Shown here: positions 16,100 to 27,900 of the stretch, piece by piece | How positions within the stretch are numbered: position 1 is the stretch's first letter | Layout: each line of letters opens with the position of its first letter | Assembly: GCA_022763425.1 (NCBI GenBank) | Contig: JALEGD010000001.1 | Span: 310,001-374,000, forward strand | Source of the DNA: Pelagibacteraceae bacterium | GTDB lineage: Bacteria; Pseudomonadota; Alphaproteobacteria; Pelagibacterales; Pelagibacteraceae | Reading direction: 5' to 3' | Length of the DNA stretch: 64,000 nucleotides | Made by a program: the position numbers and the translations under genes | Notes under the pieces: generated by a model | Database searches by the model: none | What the model was told of the DNA's origin: nothing | The model's input: only the letters and a program-made list of their open reading frames with translations

Positions 16100-17407
16100 A
16101 TGCAAAGATTAAAGATTTTTATCATCAGTTTGTTTGTAACAATTTCAATATCACTCAACGTGAATGCAAACGAAGTGACCTATCAACAAGTATTTAACGA
16201 TCCAACGAACCTTGAACTGAATTTAAAGTTTGTAAAACAAGAAGAGGAAAAAGGTAATTTCAAACAAGTAATCGCAACATTGGAAAGATTAATTATTCTC
16301 TATCCTCAAGATGATAAGTTAAAATTATATTTATTAAATGTATCAATAAAAGCAGATACAAAACAAAGAACCATTGTACTTCTAAGAGATTTACAAACAA
16401 GTGATCAGTTTTCAGCAGATATTAAAAATAAACTTCGATCGCTTTATGTCCAAGAGTCGAATGCACGAGAAGCAGCAAGAAAAAAGAAATATGATTGGTC
16501 GAGCTATTTAGATTTGGTGTACTCAAAAGCATTACACGACAACGTAAACTCACTTAGTAAATCAAAAACATTCTTCTCAAGTTCTACTGTAAGTAATTAT
16601 GCAGCCTCTGAAATTGAAGGCGATGATGTAGAAACGATGATTTCAAGACTTGGAGCTTTTAAAAATATTGATGATACCTCAAGTGTATTTATGACATATA
16701 GTGCATCAAAATCTACGCAGAGAAGAGCCACAACGAATGAAACAGAAGCGGATAGTTTTTTTATAAATTATAATAAAGTTTTTGAAAAAAATATTGTCTC
16801 AGCCTTTTATTCTGCAAGTAGAACGGATTACAAAACTGAGTCTGATTTAATTTCTCAAACAGTGAATATTGAAAATCGCAGATCCATTAAAGATAATCAA
16901 AATATATTATTTGGAACGAATATGGGAGTGACGAGTTACAATCAAAATCCTTCTTTTACGTCTGCCGATGCACAAGATAACGATAAGTTAGGTTTCATGT
17001 TAGGTTATGAATATTATTTTGGTCCACAACACAGTGTTCGAATTAAAGCAGATAATTCAAGAGTTGCATCTGAAAAAAATTATAAATCGTATGATAGTTT
17101 TAAAACCTCTATTGATTATGCAAAACAATTTTCATTGGCAAACTTTTCTCTATCTCATTCGATTGCAGATAATGGATATGACGTCGCAGACAGTTTCGTC
17201 CATTCAACGATTGTGAGAAAAGATACGGTGAATACGACTTCTGTCAGCTTTAATGGTGATTTAGATAAAATTATTAAAATTGGTGCCTTTAAAAATACAT
17301 TTTATAATATTAATTATAGTTATATAGATACGACTTCTACGTTGCTGAATAATGAGTATAAAAAAGAAATTCTAAACATCGGATTAACAAAAAGGATAAA
17401 CTTTTGA
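16100..17407 (+). CDS. TPR plus outer-membrane beta-barrel protein (possibly Slam-like)
   Basis: 435 residues with a signal peptide (1-23), an N-terminal alpha-helical TPR-like part (about 28-140, LKFVKQEEEKGNFKQVIATLERL) and a C-terminal half of alternating strands that ends in an aromatic residue (RINF), as outer-membrane barrels do. The order TPR then barrel, and the last segments (RKDTVNTTSVSF, YNINYSYIDTTS), resemble surface lipoprotein assembly modulators (Slam, type XI secretion). The homology is not certain. The next gene, overlapping by 4 bases with a TTG start, encodes a FecR-domain protein that could be its cargo. Confidence 0.6.
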   Translation: MQRLKIFIISLFVTISISLNVNANEVTYQQVFNDPTNLELNLKFVKQEEEKGNFKQVIATLERLIILYPQDDKLKLYLLNVSIKADTKQRTIVLLRDLQTSDQFSADIKNKLRSLYVQESNAREAARKKKYDWSSYLDLVYSKALHDNVNSLSKSKTFFSSSTVSNYAASEIEGDDVETMISRLGAFKNIDDTSSVFMTYSASKSTQRRATTNETEADSFFINYNKVFEKNIVSAFYSASRTDYKTESDLISQTVNIENRRSIKDNQNILFGTNMGVTSYNQNPSFTSADAQDNDKLGFMLGYEYYFGPQHSVRIKADNSRVASEKNYKSYDSFKTSIDYAKQFSLANFSLSHSIADNGYDVADSFVHSTIVRKDTVNTTSVSFNGDLDKIIKIGAFKNTFYNINYSYIDTTSTLLNNEYKKEILNIGLTKRINF

Positions 17408-18918
17408 AAAAATTAATTTTTACAATTACGATACTTTTACAGATAAATAACTTTGCCTACGCCAAAGAAGTGGTTGGAATTGTAGGTGCAGTGGTTGGAA
17501 CGATTACCAACCAAAAGAATGAAGTTTTAAAAGCTGGTGATAAAATATATTTTGGTGACACGATCACTTCATCTGATCAGTCTAAAACTCAGCTTATGAT
17601 GGCTGATGAAACTATCATTTCGGTTGGATCAAAAACGGAGATGATTATTGATGAGTTTACATATGATCCATCTACTCAAAATGGTAAATTTTTGGCAACC
17701 ATTCAACAAGGTTCTGTAAAATTACTGACTGGAAAAATTAGTGATAAAGATCCAAAAAAACTTGAAGTGAAGACACCAGCTGGAACGCTTGGTACAAGAG
17801 GAACGGAGTTTCAAGCGATCGTAGATCCAGGAACAACGGAAAGTAAGGTATTACTTATTGGACCAGGGCCTAATAATGAATTAGGTTTAAGACCAGGTGC
17901 CGTAGAAGTTTCAAATGATCAGGGTACCGTATTATTAGATCAGCCACTTGCTTTTACTCAGTTTTCTCAAAACACTGCTCCAACACCACCGGTGACGATT
18001 TCACCTCAGGAATTAGATAACTTTAATAAAGTGTTAGAGGCTAAAAAAGCTTTAGATGAAACTAATGACGTGCAAGAAATTATCGTTGAAGGAAACTTGT
18101 TTGATAGTGAAGGAAGTGAAGCAATTGCAGATGTGATTGAAGCAGGTTTACAAGCTGCATCAGGCGGTATTACTGCAGGACAAGTAAGTGCACTTTTAGG
18201 AGTAACCAATGAACAATTATTTGGTGAAGACTTTGCTGCAGAGATGGAAAACGAGAGTCCTGAAAATCAAGCAATCATCATGAATGCAGAATTTGGTGAT
18301 GGTTTAGCCATGTTAGCAAGATTTGGTGGAACGGATCTTGGTGCAACTACGTATGCAGATCTTAATGCAATTACTTCTGGAACTTATACTTACCAAGCAA
18401 ATGATGTGAATATGGCATCTACAACTGGAACCGGTTCTGGTTCATTTAATGGTACGGCAGTTATAGATTTTTCTGCTAGAACCATTCAAAATACGTATTC
18501 TGGAAACGTAACCTTAAATGGTGATAGCAGAACATTCTCATACACAAATACAAATTCATATGATGGTTTATCAGGACAAGTTGAGAGTTTATCAAGATTT
18601 CAAATTACTTCATCCAACACGACAAATGTTGCATCATTAGATCCTGCAGCGCAGGCGTCAAATGCAGCAATAACAGCTGGTTCTGCAAGCGATGGTATTG
18701 CACACGATCCAAGTGATTATGTAGTGAGTGGTACTAACCACTTCCACGCAGATGGAGCAGTTGCACCATTTAACATTCAGTTTAATGGAGTCAATCAATC
18801 TCCAACAGGTGGAGTTGCAACGATTGCATTAACGGTGACAAACAACAGTGACAGTTCAACAGTTGCAAACTCAGTGAATGGTCAACGAATGGGAATTACA
18901 CCAAGAAGAGAACCGTAA
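17404..18918 (+). CDS. Exported FecR-domain protein with C-terminal beta-rich domain
   Basis: 504 residues. A signal peptide (1-20) is followed by a FecR domain (about 22-185) with the hallmark TPAGTLGTRGTEFQ (about 125-138). A helical linker (about 200-290) comes next, then a beta-rich, glycine- and serine-rich domain (about 310-504, GTGSGSFNGTAVIDFSART...). FecR domains bind glycans or sense signals in the periplasm; here there is no sigma factor or TonB receptor nearby. The C-terminal domain resembles small calycin-like barrels of surface cargo proteins, but only loosely. The start is TTG, overlapping the upstream stop (TTGA). Confidence 0.8.
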   Translation: MKKLIFTITILLQINNFAYAKEVVGIVGAVVGTITNQKNEVLKAGDKIYFGDTITSSDQSKTQLMMADETIISVGSKTEMIIDEFTYDPSTQNGKFLATIQQGSVKLLTGKISDKDPKKLEVKTPAGTLGTRGTEFQAIVDPGTTESKVLLIGPGPNNELGLRPGAVEVSNDQGTVLLDQPLAFTQFSQNTAPTPPVTISPQELDNFNKVLEAKKALDETNDVQEIIVEGNLFDSEGSEAIADVIEAGLQAASGGITAGQVSALLGVTNEQLFGEDFAAEMENESPENQAIIMNAEFGDGLAMLARFGGTDLGATTYADLNAITSGTYTYQANDVNMASTTGTGSGSFNGTAVIDFSARTIQNTYSGNVTLNGDSRTFSYTNTNSYDGLSGQVESLSRFQITSSNTTNVASLDPAAQASNAAITAGSASDGIAHDPSDYVVSGTNHFHADGAVAPFNIQFNGVNQSPTGGVATIALTVTNNSDSSTVANSVNGQRMGITPRREP

Positions 18919-18921
18919 TTT

Positions 18922-19560
18922 ATGAAAATCGAAGGGCATCATAAACCAGAAAATTTAAGTGATAAAATCGCATATGCATTTACCAAAACGATGCGTTTTG
19001 TTGCCGACACTTTTTTCAAAAAACGTTATGGCCATAGAGCTGTAGTTTTAGAGACTGTTGCTGCAGTTCCTGGAATGGTTGCGGGGATGCTCATTCACCT
19101 TAAGTCTTTAAGAAAAATTGAAGACGATAAAGGTTGGATTAAAACCCTTTTAGATGAAGCTGAAAATGAACGTATGCATCTTATGATTTTTATCAATATT
19201 GCAAAACCAACAGCTATCGAACGATTTGTGATTTTGATTGCACAATTTATTTTTATATTAATGTACTTATTTATTTATCTTCTATCAAAAAGAACAGCGC
19301 ATAGAATTGTTGGATATTTTGAAGAAGAAGCTGTGTATTCTTATACGGAGTTTTTAAACGAAATTGATAGCGGTAAAATTAAGAATGATCCAGCACCTAA
19401 GATTGCAATCGATTATTATAATCTTCCATTACACGCTACACTTAGAGATGTCGTATTAAAGGTTAGAGAAGATGAGGCAGGGCATAGAGATGTGAACCAC
19501 AGTTATGCAAATATTCTAAATAATAAGTCTGACCCAAATGAAGAACAGCAAGCTGTTTAG
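18922..19560 (+). CDS. aox: Alternative oxidase (AOX), cyanide-insensitive ubiquinol oxidase
   Basis: 212 residues with every diiron ligand motif of AOX: LETVAAVPGM (E44), ENERMHL (E83, H86), FEEEAVYSY (E135) and REDEAGHRDVNH (E185, H188). A membrane-associating segment lies at about 102-122. The enzyme oxidises ubiquinol and reduces oxygen to water without pumping protons, and it resists cyanide, sulfide and nitric oxide. It is shorter than plant AOX because it has no targeting peptide. It starts 3 bases after the FecR gene, apparently in the same operon, and a truncated globin converges on it. Confidence 0.93.
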   Translation: MKIEGHHKPENLSDKIAYAFTKTMRFVADTFFKKRYGHRAVVLETVAAVPGMVAGMLIHLKSLRKIEDDKGWIKTLLDEAENERMHLMIFINIAKPTAIERFVILIAQFIFILMYLFIYLLSKRTAHRIVGYFEEEAVYSYTEFLNEIDSGKIKNDPAPKIAIDYYNLPLHATLRDVVLKVREDEAGHRDVNHSYANILNNKSDPNEEQQAV

Positions 19561-19916
19561 TCTTTTTTAATTATCTCGTCTTTATAACTACTGACTTTTT
19601 CTAAAATATGCTGAATATGATCTTCTGGAAGTTTGGCATCTTTTAGTACTTTGGTAAGAATTTGTACAAATTCAAACCAGTCTTCATCTTTAATGTTTAG
19701 ATGCTTATGGCTTTCATACAGATTAATATTAGGGTTTTTATCTGTATAACCAAATAAATAGGCAAATGTTTCTTTTTGTAATTGAATGAGTTTTTCTAAT
19801 TTAATCCCTTTAAAAAACTTCTCGTAAAACTCTTTATGCTTTTTGAGTTCAAAATACAGTCGTTCAACCAAATCATAAATTGCAGAAACTGGATAATGTT
19901 GTTTTAGATTAATCAC
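19557..19916 (-). CDS. Truncated hemoglobin-like protein
   Basis: About 119 residues with the helical pattern of truncated globins: IYDLVERLYFELKKHKEFYEKFF at the start, ETFAYLFGYTDKNPNINLYESHKHLNIKDEDWFEF in the middle (split here as ETFAYLFGY and SHKHLNIKDEDWFEF), where the His before LNI is the expected proximal heme ligand. I chose the GTG at 19914-19916, which overlaps the upstream stop (GTGA), because a longer TTG start would overlap the preceding gene by 58 bases. Possible roles are oxygen or NO binding. Its stop overlaps that of the alternative oxidase by 4 bases. Confidence 0.75.
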   Translation of the reverse strand: MINLKQHYPVSAIYDLVERLYFELKKHKEFYEKFFKGIKLEKLIQLQKETFAYLFGYTDKNPNINLYESHKHLNIKDEDWFEFVQILTKVLKDAKLPEDHIQHILEKVSSYKDEIIKKD

Positions 19917-20113
19917 TCTGCTTGGCAGTCTGTCATAGTATCTCCATCTGGACAATACTGAATATGCCAACGTTCATTGGACAAATTGACCGTGGCATGG
20001 CCCATCGTTTTTGCTTGATGAATTACATTGTGACTTACAAATTTCAAAAGTCCCTCTTCATTGAAACGAAGTTCTTTTTCATTTTTATCTGTAACAATTT
20101 TTATTTTAAACAT
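19913..20113 (-). CDS. Small soluble protein upstream of globin, unknown
   Basis: 66 residues from the ATG at 20111-20113 (a GTG start 27 bases upstream is possible). It has mixed composition and ends with IQYCPDGDTMTDCQAE, which holds two Cys residues. It overlaps the start of the globin gene by 4 bases, so the two are probably made together. It is not recognised. The Cys pair could form a disulfide or bind metal. Confidence 0.6.
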   Translation of the reverse strand: MFKIKIVTDKNEKELRFNEEGLLKFVSHNVIHQAKTMGHATVNLSNERWHIQYCPDGDTMTDCQAE

Positions 20114-20214
20114 TTTTAAAAAAACTAATAAAATATCCACTATTATTTAGTAAAATTTGACTGTCTTAAAAGAAGTAATTTTAAAAAATCTAATTTTTTT
20201 GATATTACCTTTTT

Positions 20215-21933
20215 GTGAAAAAAATCCTCATTATAATTTTTGCAATTCTCTTAAACGTAAAAGCATTTGCTGCTCCTGATGCAGGAAAATTATTAAAACA
20301 GCAACAAGAGCTAGATAAGCAAAAACAGCTTCCAAAGAAAATTCCTAAAAATTTAATAAAAGAAGGGTCACAAAAACAAGAGCAAAAAAAAGATACACAA
20401 AAAATTTACGTCAAAAAATTTGTATTCAAAGGAAACCGTGCCTTTAAAGATCAGGTTCTAAGTCAAGAAATTGAAGAATTTTATGAAAAAGATTTATCAT
20501 TTTTTGAAATTCAAAATGTGGCACTCAAAATACAAAAATTTTATAATAAGAAAGGTTACTTCTTAGCAACCGCAATTATTCCAAAACAAGAAGTAAAAGA
20601 TGGCATTATAACTATTTTAATATCTGAGGGAAAACTATCCTCTACAAATCCAATCATTTTAAAATCAAAACAATTACGATTGTCAAAAGAAATACCCAAT
20701 CTATATTTGGTGAATTCTTTAAAAAAAGGATTAACTCAACAAGGGTTAGAAAGAGGATTGTTAAACTTAAATGACAATCCAGGAGTTGCAGGTACAATTA
20801 ATCTTGAACCAGGTGATGAGCCTGGATCGACAAGAATTATTTTAGATGTAGTAGAGGGCCCATTAATTTCAGGATCTTTTGCAACTGATAATTATGGATC
20901 CAGATACACTGGAGAATTAAGAGCAGTTACAAGCGTTCAATTAAATGATCCTAGTAAATTTGGTGATCAAATTAGTTTTACAAACATTCAAACACCAAAA
21001 GAAAATTATAATTTAAATCAGGTGAACTATAATTTTCCAATAGGGAGGTCCGGTTTTCGAACCACATTATCTTATACAAAACTTAATTATAAAATTGGTA
21101 AGGAATTAGAAACTAATCCTCAATCAATGGGTAGTGCAGAACTTTTCACATCAAATTTTAAATATCCAGCTTTGCGAACTGTTAATCAAAGTTTTTTTTT
21201 GGAAGCGGGTGTAGATCATAAAAAACTATATAATGAAACAACAGGTGTAAAAACGAGTGATAAAAGATTAGACAATATAAATATTGGATTTAGTTTACAA
21301 AACACAGATAATTTTATCACAACAGGATTTTCTCAACTAAGCTTTACTAAAACATATGGAGATTTAGATTTATCTAGAATAGCTTCTAGTTTAACAAGTG
21401 ACCAAGGCGCCGGTGGAGCTAAGACTGATGGAAAATTTCAAAAACTGAATGTAGAATTATTTCGAATTCAAAGGGTAGCTGAAAAATTAAACTTACATGT
21501 TGTAGCAAACTTTCAACATGCTAATAAAAATTTAGATAGTTCAGAAAAAATGTCATTAGGCGGTGCATCAGGTGTACGAGCTTACCCATCAGGAGAAGCT
21601 TCGGGAGATGAGGGCAGAAGATTAAGTATTGATGCAAAATATAATTTAATTAGTGGTTCTAAACTTGGAGATGTCAATCTATCGATTTTTTATGATTATG
21701 GAAAAATCAAACAGTATAAAAACACGCACGATATTTCTATGACGACACCTAATCAGTACTCACTTGAGGGCTGGGGTGTTTCTGCAGATTTAATTTCATC
21801 AGGAATTTATTTTGTAAAAATAGGTTGGGCTGATGCAATTGGAGGTAATCCAGGTAAGACAAGTGCAGGCAAAAATAACGACGGCAGAGGAGATTCATCT
21901 AGATATTGGCTAATGGCCAGTGTTCAGTTTTAA
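20215..21933 (+). CDS. TpsB/FhaC-family two-partner secretion transporter
   Basis: 572 residues with a signal peptide (1-20), a Lys/Gln-rich linker (about 24-60), two POTRA domains (about 62-215, beginning KIYVKKFVFKGNRAFKDQVL) and a 16-strand barrel (about 215-572) ending in the expected C-terminal aromatic (SVQF). The conserved barrel segments of the family, GGASGVRAYPSGEASGDEG and SLEGWGVS, are present. It secretes the TpsA exoprotein encoded 3 bases downstream across the outer membrane. The start is GTG. Confidence 0.92.
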   Translation: MKKILIIIFAILLNVKAFAAPDAGKLLKQQQELDKQKQLPKKIPKNLIKEGSQKQEQKKDTQKIYVKKFVFKGNRAFKDQVLSQEIEEFYEKDLSFFEIQNVALKIQKFYNKKGYFLATAIIPKQEVKDGIITILISEGKLSSTNPIILKSKQLRLSKEIPNLYLVNSLKKGLTQQGLERGLLNLNDNPGVAGTINLEPGDEPGSTRIILDVVEGPLISGSFATDNYGSRYTGELRAVTSVQLNDPSKFGDQISFTNIQTPKENYNLNQVNYNFPIGRSGFRTTLSYTKLNYKIGKELETNPQSMGSAELFTSNFKYPALRTVNQSFFLEAGVDHKKLYNETTGVKTSDKRLDNINIGFSLQNTDNFITTGFSQLSFTKTYGDLDLSRIASSLTSDQGAGGAKTDGKFQKLNVELFRIQRVAEKLNLHVVANFQHANKNLDSSEKMSLGGASGVRAYPSGEASGDEGRRLSIDAKYNLISGSKLGDVNLSIFYDYGKIKQYKNTHDISMTTPNQYSLEGWGVSADLISSGIYFVKIGWADAIGGNPGKTSAGKNNDGRGDSSRYWLMASVQF

Positions 21934-21936
21934 ATC

Positions 21937-24900
21937 ATGAAAATCTTAAGAAAAATCAAGGCTTTTTTCTGTATTTATCTCATTTTACTCAGTTCTATTG
22001 CCCAAGCAGAAAACCCAAATACTTTACCAACAAATCCAAATATCACGAACGGTTCAGCGGTGATTAATCAGTCAGGAAGTTCTTTAACCATACACCAATC
22101 AACTGAAAAGCTAATTACCAATTGGTCGACATTTAATATTGGCAGAAACGCTTCTGTTGAATTTATTCAACCCAATTCATCATCCAGTGCATTAAATAGA
22201 GTCAATTCAAATGATCCCACTCATATTTATGGAAGTTTAAAAGCAAATGGTAAAGTTATCTTGATGAACCCATCAGGAGTTCTGTTTCACAATGGTTCAA
22301 GAGTAGATGTTGGAGCTTTAATTGCAACTTCTTTAAATATGCAAGATGGGAATTTTTTAAACAACCAATATATTTTTGAAAAGGACGGGATTGCAGGCAC
22401 AGTCAATAACAAAGGTATTATTAATGCTTTTGAAAATGGCGCAGTAGCTTTAATTGCACCAGATGTGAAAAATGAAGGATCTATTAATACTCCTTCAGGA
22501 ACAACTGCTTTATTATCAGGTGACAAAGTAACTCTTACCCTTAACGGAAATAAATTAATTCAATATTCGATCAACACCGGTACATTAAATAGTCTTGTAG
22601 AAAACAAACATGCAATCAATGCAGGTGATGGGATTATCATTTTATCTGCAAAAGGTTTAGAAAATATATCTCAATCTGTTGTTAAAAATTCAGGTACATT
22701 AAAAGCAGAAGGTATCACAAACAAAGGTGGTAAAATTTTTTTAACGGCTAGAGAGGGAGAGGTTATAAATACAGGTACGGTTAGTGTTAACTCACAAAAT
22801 AATCAAGGTGGTGACATTGAAATTACAGCAGATGATATAAAAATTAAATCTGGTTCAACGTTATCTGCAAAAGGTAGAACAGGTGGTGGTAAAATTCTAG
22901 TAGGTGGTAGCTGGCAAAACTCTGATACCAATGTTTATCAAGCTACGACAACAACCGTGGAGTCGGGTTCATTGATTGATGCATCAGCAACAGATAATGG
23001 GGATGGAGGAGAAGTCGTTATTTGGTCAGATATCTATGATTCAAATTCCATAACAAAAGCACAAGGTACCATAAATGCAAATGCTGGTCCTAATGGAGGT
23101 GATGGTGGAAGAATTGAAACATCTGGTTACAAATTAATTACGGATGGTGTTTCAGGATCTGCTTCTTCAAACTTTGGTGTAGCAGGTCTTTGGTTATTTG
23201 ATCCTACAAATATTGAAATTGGATCTTCAGGATCTTCTGCAGATGGAACAGATGATGGTTCTAATCTTACTGCAAGCTCAATTAATTCATTATTAAATGC
23301 AGGTACCAGTGTAACTGTAACCACGCAAAGTTCGAGTTCAGAACTTGGAGATCTAACAGTCAGTTCTGAAATCAATAAAAGTTCAGGAGCAAGTGATGTT
23401 ACTTTAACTTTAAGAGCAGCAAACTTAATTAGAATTAATGATGAAATTAAACATACAGGAGGAACAGGAGTTTTAAATATCATTTTAGATTCTGATAACA
23501 ATACTAGTTCATCCACTGCAGGTTCGTCACCATCTAGAGACGGTGGTGGAATTATTATTATGGAAGATAATATCTCATCAGGGGGTGGAGATATTACTTT
23601 TGGAGGAACGACATCTGGTGGTTTTACAGGAGGTGATCTTTATATTGGAGGAAGTTCTACAGCATTATCAATTAATTCTGGGGGTGGAGACATTGATATT
23701 AAAGGCCAAGTCTTAATTTCAAATACCAGTTCCTCAGGAGTTACTATTTCATCATCGAATGGAAGTGTAACGGTAGGAGGATCAATCGACTCAGCAAATA
23801 CATACAGATTTGTTGATGATAGTGAGATAACAGCCACTTCGAGCTCTACTGAGTGGCTAAATGCATCAGCTGATGCAGTATTAAAGGGTGGATATTTAGT
23901 ATCTATTACTTCTCGTATTGAAAACCAATTAGCGGCTGCAGCAACTATTAGCGGAGGGAGTTACCGTGGTGCATGGATTGGTGCGTGGAGAGATAAAGAT
24001 AATACTAAAAGTGGGGGAGCCACATACTGGTATTATGATGATAATTCCCCTGAAGCAAATACCGCGTTTTTAAATCAGGGAACGGGACCTATTAATTCAG
24101 CTTACAATAATTTTGGTACAGGTGAACCTAATGGAACCGGCACAGGTGGTGAATGGGCAGGACAATTTTTTGGTGACCAAGCCAACTGGAACGATCTTGT
24201 AGGAACTAGAGATTATTCACAAGATATGGGTTCTGTATACAATGTCATGGGTTACGTCATGGAGACGAATGTTAATCCAACAAAATTAACCATCAATGCA
24301 GGTACCGGTGATGTAACTTTAAGTGGTGCCGTTGGATCAAATAAAGTTTTATCAGATTTTACGATTACAGGCGCACAAGTGACAGGATCAAGCGTAGCAC
24401 TTAATAACTCAACGGATCTTAACATTACAAACTCAGGAACTAGTTCTCTAACTGGAGTGATATCGGGTACGTCAGTAGATTTAATTAAAAATGGTTCAGG
24501 TGTTTTAACATTATCAGGAAATAATACGTATACAGGATCAACGACAGTTTCTAATGGCACTCTTGCAATATCAAGCAATAATGCATTAGGTACCAATGCA
24601 GCAGGAACTACTGTAGCAAGTGGAGCAACACTTGATATTCAGAATACAACTTACTCTACAACAGAAGCAATTACTCTCAACGGAGGAACAATTGCAACAT
24701 CAACTGGTACATCTACTTTTGCTGGAACTATTACGTTAGGAGCAGATTCAATTATTGATATCGATGGTACCAAATTAACTCTAAGTGGAGTGATAAGCGA
24801 TGGAGTTAATAATTTTGCCATTGATAAAACAGGTACAGGAAATTTAGTTTTAAGTGGCACAAATACTTTTAGTGGTGACACAACCGTGTCTGCAGGTACG

Positions 24901-27900
24901 CTCACACTGACCGGAGCATTATCAAGTTCAACTGACTTAATTGTTAATTCAAGTTCAACCTTTGATCTCCAAACTTCACAAACTGTTGCTAGTTTAGATT
25001 TAGACGGAACTATAAGTAAGACTACTGGATCTTCATCGTTAACAGTATCAGGAGCGTCAGATATAGGTGGTAATATAACTACATCAGGTATTCAAACGTA
25101 TACTGGAGCTGTAACGTTGTCTGCTAATTCGACATTAACAACAACAAATTCACAAATTACATTCTCAAATACGTTAAACTCTGACTCAACCACAAGAAAT
25201 CTTACTGCAAGCGTTGGTACCAGTGAAGTTCAATTTGATGGAATCGTTGGGGGCACAAATAGTTTAGGGGCGATTGCTATTACAGGAGCGTTAGATTTAA
25301 ATGCTGCAATTAGTTCAGCGTCTTCTTTAAGTGTTTCAACAACCTCTAATCTTGGAGCAAATGTTACGACTTCAGGAACACAGACTTACACAGGAGAAGT
25401 TGATTTAAGTTCAGATATTACCTTCACTACTTCAAATAGTAATGTAACTTTTTCAGATAATATTATTTTATCAAGCGCATCACAAAGCTTAACCATTAGT
25501 GCAGGTACAGGTAATGTAAGCTTTGGAGGATCTGTTGGAGGATTGTTTGTTGAAGATGAAGCTGGAACGATAGGTACACAAACTGTTTTAACTTCTGCAA
25601 ATTGGGCTAGCACAGTAGACACTGTCGGAACATTTTCTCATTCAGTTAACTTTGGTGGATCCGCGGTTACAATTGGTGATATTAATTTCGTCGCAGCTAC
25701 TAATACCGCAAACCCTCTTACAGTAAATAGTGACGTAACAGTAGTAGCTGTTAATACATTAAGCGATAATTGGGATGTTGAAAATCTAGGATCTGATTCA
25801 GATTCTACAAATTTAAATACGTTACTTGGTTCGATTAAATGGAGTAATGATGGTGTAGATAATGATGCCGATGATGTAAAAGTACAGTTAAGCAATTTAA
25901 CAGCTGGCAAAGTTTATAAACTCCAAATGTTTTTTGGAGAGGATAGTAATTCAAGTCGAGGTTTCGATATTGATTTTGAAAACGGGTCAAATGTAAGAGC
26001 AGAAATTCGAGCAGACTATGATACGAATCCAGACAGTAATAGTTTGGCTAATCCTGCAAAAGCAACATTCATAGATTATACATTTCAAGCCGAAGGAACT
26101 ACGGCAAATTTAATTTTAGATGGTGATGGATGGAACGGTGATGGAGGTGCTACAACGGACAAAAACCCAATTATCAGTGGTGTCTCACTTGAGGAAATTT
26201 CAGAAATTTCTTCTAATGCTTTAAGCTCATTAACAGTAACTTCTGGATCATTTTCAAATAGCGGAAATATTTATTCTGATGGAGCCATAAGCGTTACTTC
26301 AAGTGACGGCATATCTTTGAATTCAGATATAAAATCTTCTACAGCTTCTAATATTTCTTTTTATGCAGCTAACAATATTAATACAGATACAACAGGCTTA
26401 ACTATTGAGAGTGCGGGAGGTGATATACTGTTTAACTCTAATACAGATGGCAATGGTGGAGCCATCAATCTTGATAGAGCAACTGTAAAAAGTAATGGAG
26501 GTGATATCTCACTTGTTGGAGGATCTGATGGATCTGGTTTTGCCCAGGGAATTAATACTGATGAGATATCAGGCCTTCCTACTCAAACAAAGTTAAAAGG
26601 GATATTTTTAAATGGAACTTATCTTGATGCAAGAGGAAGTTCTTCAGGTGGAAATTTATTATTAAGAGGAAGGGGATGGCAGGGAGCAACAAATACTACT
26701 AACTATCTTTATCCAATTGGTATCGACATTGTCTCATATAATAACGACTCCAATACAAGAGGCTCAAAAATTATAACCAATAACTCAGGAACAATAAATT
26801 TAAATGGTATTGGTGGAAATCAAAACAACAATACAGCTCACAATGTTGGAATTAACTTTTTTTCAAATAGTGGAACTGCCAATATAATAAGTTCTGGTAG
26901 TGGTAACATCGATATTAGCGCAACTGCAGGTAATACTACCTTATCATCTCTAAGAGCTGCACTTAATTTAGATGGAGGTACTGCAAGTATTTACTCAAAT
27001 AGCGGAGATATTACTTTAGAAGGGATTGCAGGATCAAGTAGTGATACTGGAATACGTTCTGCTGCAACGATGAATATTGGTTGGGATGGAACAAATTCTG
27101 GAACATCTGGGGATATTACTTTAACGACTGATAGTATCTCATCAAGTTCATTTAGTTTTAGAGGAAGTGGAACACTTACTGTTCAACCTTATGATGATGA
27201 TTTTGACTCCAATTTATCTTGGAGTAACATCACTACCTCTTCTGACATCACGGGTCTTACAATAGGTAAAGCTTCAAGTGCGGACGGTACAAGCGATGTC
27301 GATGTTACCATTGGATCTTCAGCATCTGTCACAGGCCCTGTTACAATTTATGCTGATGATATTACCTTAAACGCAGCATTGACCGCGGCTTCAGGATCAT
27401 CGATATTAACTGGTAAATTAGCTGGTGCTAGTAATTTTACACAAACTGCAGGTTCTTTAGAGGTGAATGCAACAGGTGACTCTTCATATTCTGGAGTTAT
27501 GTCGGGTAGCGGAAGTTTCACAAAATCTGGGAGTGGCGCTTTAACTTTAAGTGGTACAAATAGTTATACAGGATCAACAAGCATTAATGCAGGTACTTTA
27601 AAAATAACTGATGCAGCTGGATTAGGGACTACAGCATCAGGAACAACTGTTGCATCTGGAGCAACGCTTGAAGTGTCTGGTGGTTTAACTATTGCAGAAA
27701 CCTTATCACTAAGTGGAACTGGAGCATCATCAAATGGTGCATTGAGATTCACATCAGGTAACAATACCTACTCTGGAAACATTACATTAGGAGCTCATTC
27801 TTCTGTAAATGCTACTGCAGGTAATAATATAATTTCTGGAACAGTGAATGGAGCTTACAATTTTGTTGTCGTAAGTACAGCAGGTAGTTTTACTCAAAGT

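Noticed and set aside
19917-19970. Longer TTG start for the globin-like gene
   Set aside because: It would overlap the preceding gene by 58 bases. The GTG at 19914-19916 gives a standard 4-base overlap and a normal globin length.
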